NCBI GenBank assembly: GCA_035578905.1
Contig: JAQJVL010000176.1
Coordinates: 1,025,501 to 1,089,500 of the forward strand
Direction of reading: 5' to 3'
DNA from: Stictocephala bisonia
Taxonomy: Eukaryota; Arthropoda; Insecta; Hemiptera; Membracidae
Length of the DNA: 64,000 nucleotides
Below the pieces are notes generated by a model, which was not told the origin of the DNA, ran no database searches, and saw nothing but the letters and a program-made list of their open reading frames with translations. The translations under genes were made by a program, and so were the position numbers. This document shows, one piece after another, positions 57,405 to 64,000 of the stretch (positions within the stretch are counted from its first letter, which is position 1; every line of letters begins with the position of its first letter).

Positions 57405-57550
57405 AAATACTACTGTACGTGTATGGGTGGGCGGGTGGTTCAATACCTCTGTACGTGTATGGGTGGGCTGGTGGACCAATACCACAGTGCATGTATGGGT
57501 GGATAGGTGGGTCAATACCACTGTACGTGTATGGGTGGGCTGGTGGACAA
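57405..57550. repeat. 36-bp GTGGG-rich minisatellite, locus 3
   Basis: Four units of about 36 bp: TACTGTACGTGTATGGGTG, GGCGGGTGGTTCAATACC and so on. It lies between the isolated satellite unit and the long satellite array. On the minus strand the period is read as a 12-residue peptide repeat (V-L-x-H-x-P-T-H-T-R-T-x), a by-product of a period divisible by three. Confidence 0.85.
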
Positions 57551-57564
57551 TATATGATGTTTAA

Positions 57565-60500
57565 AGTGATACCATAGTACAGGACTAATATATCACAACA
57601 AGTGATACCATAGTACAGGACTAATATATCACAACAAGTGATACCATAGTACAGGACTAATATATCACAACAAGTGATACCATAGTACAGGACTAATATA
57701 TCACAACAAGTGATACCATAGTACAGGACTAATATATCACAACAAGTGATACCATAGTACAGGACTAATATATCACAACAAGTGATACCATAGTACAGGA
57801 CTAATATATCACAACAAGTGATACCATAGTACAGGACTAATATATCACAACAAGTGATACCATAGTACAGGACTAATATATCACAACAAGTGATACCATA
57901 GTACAGGACTAATATATCACAACAAGTGATACCATAGTACAGGACTAATATATCACAACAAGTGATACCATAGTACAGGACTAATATATCACAACAAGTG
58001 ATACCATAGTACAGGACTAATATATCACAACAAGTGATACCATAGTACAGGACTAATATATCACAACAAGTGATACCATAGTACAGGACTAATATATCAC
58101 AACAAGTGATACCATAGTACAGGGCTAATACATCACAACAAGTGATACCATAGTACAGGACTAATATATCACAACAAGTGATACCATAGTACAGGACTAA
58201 TATATCACAACAAGTGATACCATAGTACAGGACTAATATATCACAACAAGTGATACCATAGTACAGGACTAATATATCACAACAAGTGATACCATAGTAC
58301 AGGACTAATATATCACAACAAGTGATACCATAGTACAGGACTAATATATCACAACAAGTGATACCATAGTACAGGACTAATATATCACAACAAGTGATAC
58401 CATAGTACAGGACTAATATATCACAACAAGTGATACCATAGTACAGGACTAATATATCACAACAAGTGATACCATAGTACAGGACTAATATATCACAACA
58501 AGTGATACCATAGTACAGGACTAATATATCACAACAAGTGATACCATAGTACAGGACTAATATATCACAACAAGTGATACCATAGTACAGGACTAATATA
58601 TCACAACAAGTGATACCATAGTACAGGACTAATATATCACAACAAGTGATACCATAGTACAGGACTAATATATCACAACAAGTGATACCATAGTACAGGA
58701 CTAATATATCACAACAAGTGATACCATAGTACAGGACTAATATATCACAACAAGTGATACCATAGTACAGGACTAATATATCACAACAAGTGATACCATA
58801 GTACAGGACTAATATATCACAACAAGTGATACCATAGTACAGGACTAATATATCACAACAAGTGATACCATAGTACAGGACTAATATATCACAACAAGTG
58901 ATACCATAGTACAGGACTAATATATCACAACAAGTGATACCATAGTACAGGACTAATATATCACAACAAGTGATACCATAGTACAGGACTAATATATCAC
59001 AACAAGTGATACCATAGTACAGGACTAATATATCACAACAAGTGATACCATAGTACAGGACTAATATATCACAACAAGTGATACCATAGTACAGGACTAA
59101 TATATCACAACAAGTGATACCATAGTACAGGACTAATATATCACAACAAGTGATACCATAGTACAGGACTAATATATCACAACAAGTGATACCATAGTAC
59201 AGGACTAATATATCACAACAAGTGATACCATAGTACAGGACTAATATATCACAACAAGTGATACCATAGTACAGGACTAATATATCACAACAAGTGATAC
59301 CATAGTACAGGACTAATATATCACAACAAGTGATACCATAGTACAGGACTAATATATCACAACAAGTGATACCATAGTACAGGACTAATATATCACAACA
59401 AGTGATACCATAGTACAGGACTAATATATCACAACAAGTGATACCATAGTACAGGACTAATATATCACAACAAGTGATACCATAGTACAGGACTAATATA
59501 TCACAACAAGTGATACCATAGTACAGGACTAATATATCACAACAAGTGATACCATAGTACAGGACTAATATATCACAACAAGTGATACCATAGTACAGGA
59601 CTAATATATCACAACAAGTGATACCATAGTACAGGACTAATATATCACAACAAGTGATACCATAGTACAGGACTAATATATCACAACAAGTGATACCATA
59701 GTACAGGACTAATATATCACAACAAGTGATACCATAGTACAGGACTAATATATCACAACAAGTGATACCATAGTACAGGACTAATATATCACAACAAGTG
59801 ATACCATAGTACAGGACTAATATATCACAACAAGTGATACCATAGTACAGGACTAATATATCACAACAAGTGATACCATAGTACAGGACTAATATATCAC
59901 AACAAGTGATACCATAGTACAGGACTAATATATCACAACAAGTGATACCATAGTACAGGACTAATATATCACAACAAGTGATACCATAGTACAGGACTAA
60001 TATATCACAACAAGTGATACCATAGTACAGGACTAATATATCACAACAAGTGATACCATAGTACAGGACTAATATATCACAACAAGTGATACCATAGTAC
60101 AGGACTAATATATCACAACAAGTGATACCATAGTACAGGACTAATATATCACAACAAGTGATACCATAGTACAGGACTAATATATCACAACAAGTGATAC
60201 CATAGTACAGGACTAATATATCACAACAAGTGATACCATAGTACAGGACTAATATATCACAACAAGTGATACCATAGTACAGGACTAATATATCACAACA
60301 AGTGATACCATAGTACAGGACTAATATATCACAACAAGTGATACCATAGTACAGGACTAATATATCACAACAAGTGATACCATAGTACAGGACTAATATA
60401 TCACAACAAGTGATACCATAGTACAGGACTAATATATCACAACAAGTGATACCATAGTACAGGACTAATATATCACAACAAGTGATACCATAGTACAGGA

Positions 60501-61735
60501 CTAATATATCACAACAAGTGATACCATAGTACAGGACTAATATATCACAACAAGTGATACCATAGTACAGGACTAATATATCACAACAAGTGATACCATA
60601 GTACAGGACTAATATATCACAACAAGTGATACCATAGTACAGGACTAATATATCACAACAAGTGATACCATAGTACAGGACTAATATATCACAACAAGTG
60701 ATACCATAGTACAGGACTAATATATCACAACAAGTGATACCATAGTACAGGACTAATATATCACAACAAGTGATACCATAGTACAGGACTAATATATCAC
60801 AACAAGTGATACCATAGTACAGGACTAATATATCACAACAAGTGATACCATAGTACAGGACTAATATATCACAACAAGTGATACCATAGTACAGGACTAA
60901 TATATCACAACAAGTGATACCATAGTACAGGACTAATATATCACAACAAGTGATACCATAGTACAGGACTAATATATCACAACAAGTGATACCATAGTAC
61001 AGGACTAATATATCACAACAAGTGATACCATAGTACAGGACTAATATATCACAACAAGTGATACCATAGTACAGGACTAATATATCACAACAAGTGATAC
61101 CATAGTACAGGACTAATATATCACAACAAGTGATACCATAGTACAGGACTAATATATCACAACAAGTGATACCATAGTACAGGACTAATATATCACAACA
61201 AGTGATACCATAGTACAGGACTAATATATCACAACAAGTGATACCATAGTACAGGACTAATATATCACAACAAGTGATACCATAGTACAGGACTAATATA
61301 TCACAACAAGTGATACCATAGTACAGGACTAATATATCACAACAAGTGATACCATAGTACAGGACTAATATATCACAACAAGTGATACCATAGTACAGGA
61401 CTAATATATCACAACAAGTGATACCATAGTACAGGACTAATATATCACAACAAGTGATACCATAGTACAGGACTAATATATCACAACAAGTGATACCATA
61501 GTACAGGACTAATATATCACAACAAGTGATTCCATAGTACAGGACTAATATATCACAACAAGTGATACCATAGTACAGGACTAATATATCACAACAAGTG
61601 ATACCATAGTACAGGACTAATATATCACAACAAGTGATACCATAGTACAGGACTAATATATCACAACAAGTGATACCATAGTACAGGACTAATATATCAC
61701 AACAAGTGATACCATAGTACAGGACTAATATATCA
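57565..61735. repeat. 36-bp satellite array, ~116 near-identical units
   Basis: A head-to-tail array of 4171 bp, about 115.9 units of 36 bp. Each unit consists of AGTGATACCATAGTACAGG followed by ACTAATATATCACAACA. In reading I saw only three substitutions, at 58124, 58131 and 61531. There are no indels in the period. It ends at a short hairpin (ATTTGTAC AAGAAA GTACAAAT) just outside the last partial unit. Confidence 0.99.
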
Positions 61736-63349
61736 TTTGTACAAGAAAGTACAAATGCTATGATGATTGATCATGTTTATCATCAGACCAAAGAGATTGA
61801 CAAATGAATTCTAAACCTTCCTTTGTGAGACTCTCCGTTTTGATGTGAGAAATACTATTTATCAAAATCGATTACCATAATATTTGTACAGTCTAATACT
61901 TCTTTTGTAGAAATGTTGTGTCTGTGGTATGTAACAATTAACACACAATATCTATTTCTCTTTATGATGTTCTATTCATATTTTCATTTAGTCTTCCATT
62001 TAAATTTCTGAAGTAGCAGAACTAACTTTTATGCAATTCTCTTGTTACAAAAATGTACAACTCCTTTGGGAGTTTTGGAATCCATCTATTTTATGCAAAA
62101 TGACATTACAAGTAATAAATAAAAGGTAATATGTATAACTACAAATCTTTCAAAAAGTATACAAATTTCAACTTAATAAACTAATTAATTTTATGTAAAA
62201 TAAAAAGAACTTCCGAAGTATTTTTAAGAATATCAGTTCATAGTAATGTGCATAAATAGGTTATTGATTTATGTGCTTTTGTTTTTAATAATAAAAAAAA
62301 ACTGATTTTATACATTTATTTTAGTAAATTTACAGAAAGAAAAATTCATAACTGACATATAAACAACAAACACAATGAAATATATATTATCCATGCATAA
62401 CTCAAAGTGTTCATTTTAAGATCAAACTCATTACAAAACTGTTAGACAATAATAATTTTCTAAAATAAGAGGTTCGATGTAGTGATATTTATGTAAAACC
62501 TATCAAACAACACTTACCCTACAACTCGACAAAGTGCTTGTCAAAATAGAGTAACATGTGCCCAAGTCAAGTAACTTAAAGCTAAATTAAATAAATTACA
62601 TTAATAACTATATACAGTATGTAATGAATATAAAATCTAGTGAGATTCCAACAACTACGCTACGATACACAACCTTTTTGGAGCACCTCTCGGCATCTGC
62701 GCTACATCACCATATGACAGAGACAACCGTTGTTTTATGGATACTGGAGATGACAATATATTTAGAATATTTCTGTAATGTATCATAAGTTAATATGAAT
62801 GTTGTTTTAGCTGTTTAATAAACACAAACAAACAAAGGGAAAATATAAAAATTGCTATGATATAATTTGTAAATTGTAATCATGTTATACAATTTAATTT
62901 GTTCATAATTTGATTATATGATTATTATGTTTTCTATTTTATTACTTTCTAATATTTTATAAACTTATTAAATAAGTTTACGATTTAGTTCAAAATGAAA
63001 TAAAATTGAAAAAATTCTGGTATTATGGTAAACCTGAACATTTTCAAAATTTGTCTATAATATTGAAATTCACAGACAATTATTTTGAGACATATCTAAA
63101 ACATATATCTTGTTCTTAATAAAAATTTTTATTATACAGTTCTCCCTTTACTCACTAAGTGAACTAGAGAGGAGGTGAAACAGAGGGAAAAGCATAATAT
63201 TACCTATGTGTTTTATCATGCGTAAAACAGGAATACAGTTATATGCATTAGTAAGTTGGTTTATGATTCCAACAATCTTTTTTTAATTTTTTAAACTATT
63301 GATATTTTGTTCATACAATGGTAATTCTCTGTATCATTGAGTACAGAGT
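61736..63349. other. AT-rich, no recognised gene
   Basis: Right flank of the satellite. A slightly GC-richer bit at 62650-62750 has no identifiable feature. No gene. Confidence 0.35.
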
Positions 63350-63690
63350 TATTAACACCTCTGTTCAAGTAGGAGTGGGTGGGTGGGCCAATACCACTGT
63401 ATGTGTATAGGTGAGCGGGAGGGTCAATACCACTGAACGTGTAGGGATGTGCTAATACCATGGTTTGTGTAGAGGTAGTTGGGTGAGTCAATACCACTGT
63501 ACATGTAGAGGTGGGCAGGTGGGTCAATACCATTGTTCGTGAAGTGATGGGCTAACACCACTATTTGTGTAGGAGAAGCTGGGTAAGTCAATACTACTGA
63601 ACGTGTAGGGATGTGCTAATACCACTGTTTGTGTAGGGGTAGGTGGGTGAGTCAACACCACTGTATGTCTAGGGGTGGATATGTGAAATC
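63350..63690. repeat. GTGGG-rich minisatellite, locus 4
   Basis: About nine degenerate units of 36-40 bp, for example AATACCACTGTATGTGTATA, GGTGAGCGGGAGGGTC and AATACCACTGTTTGTGTAGG. More diverged than the unit at 57.4 kb. In one minus-strand frame it stays open for 80 codons as Thr/His/Pro-rich repeats. Confidence 0.85.
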
Positions 63691-63935
63691 ACTGAAGTGA
63701 AAACATTATTTAGTTTACTTTTCATGGAAACTTCAAATCCAGGAGATATTCCAATTAATATTGGAATGGAAACCAAGACGATGTAAAGAAAAATTTAAGA
63801 ATATTTATATCCTATTGAATATTGAAGTAGTCTTTTAAAATATTGAATTTAGTTGAATTATCTTATATTATTCCTTAAAGAATCTGCAAATGCTGGCTTC
63901 AAACTAAATTATTTCATATCAGTCATTTACACGTT

Positions 63936-63993
63936 GGGAAGTTGCCGCAATCGGTCAAGTAGGTCACCTTGATCCATCTTAATTACCTGATTC
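63936..63993 (-). CDS. Possible terminal exon at the window edge
   Basis: On the minus strand an AG (AATCAG) is followed by VIKMDQGDLLDRLRQLPNV and a TAA. Codons look plausible and the amphipathic Leu/Arg helix looks protein-like. But it is only 19 codons, cannot be tied to any upstream exon in the window, and could be chance or a transposon C-terminus. Confidence 0.2.
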
Positions 63994-64000
63994 TGTTTTA

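Noticed and set aside
57312..57521. Thr/His/Pro-repeat protein frames (also at 63291-63533 and 16055-16273)
   Set aside because: They follow the minisatellite, whose period is divisible by three. No start context, splice sites or conserved domain were seen, so they are treated as by-products.
57565..61735. CRISPR-like array because of the regular 36-bp period
   Set aside because: There are no unique spacers: the whole unit is repeated without variable sequence, and the context is animal DNA. It is a satellite.

Overview
The window is AT-rich, gene-poor animal DNA, almost certainly from an arthropod and most likely an insect. The evidence is long AT-rich introns bounded by GT/AG, jockey and CR1/L2-like LINEs, mariner, Tc1, hAT and Mutator/Kolobok-type DNA transposons, tRNA-derived SINEs and a megasatellite-like array. 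I cannot name the species. A sap-feeding hemipteran is possible, but that is only an impression from the repeat mix.

Roughly the first 37.6 kb belongs to one host gene on the minus strand, an ABC transporter of the ABCG (ABCG1/ABCG4-like) half-transporter type. A GC-richer presumptive promoter and 5' UTR exon lie at about 37.45-37.7 kb. The start-codon exon is at 18.15-18.25 kb, a second coding exon at 13.10-13.25 kb, and the Walker A exon at 7.08-7.20 kb. The coding exons join in perfect phase, and the rest of the gene lies beyond the left edge. Its introns (about 19, 4.9, 5.9 and more than 7 kb) are full of repeats: several dead LINEs, a Tc1-like relic, an almost complete mariner, SINEs, foldback elements and a 49-bp minisatellite. 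One further coding-looking exon of unknown gene (7.92-8.02 kb) sits inside the third intron.

The right part (about 38-64 kb) shows no recognisable host gene. Its centrepiece is a nested stack at 42.3-47.4 kb. A decayed hAT element with terminal repeats and a near-perfect 8-bp target duplication contains a 5'-truncated dead LINE. At their junction sits a 2.63-kb DNA transposon with 20-bp perfect terminal inverted repeats, TTAA on both flanks, and an uninterrupted 571-codon DDE transposase. That is the only intact transposon gene in the window. Further right come a long (GA)n run, more LINE and SINE relics, and a 4.17-kb array of about 116 nearly identical 36-bp units. A different GC-rich 36-bp minisatellite family recurs at several places, including right beside that array.

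Apart from the ABCG exons and the one intact transposase, nothing here looks translatable. Most other open frames are short and accidental, or fragments of LINE reverse transcriptase.
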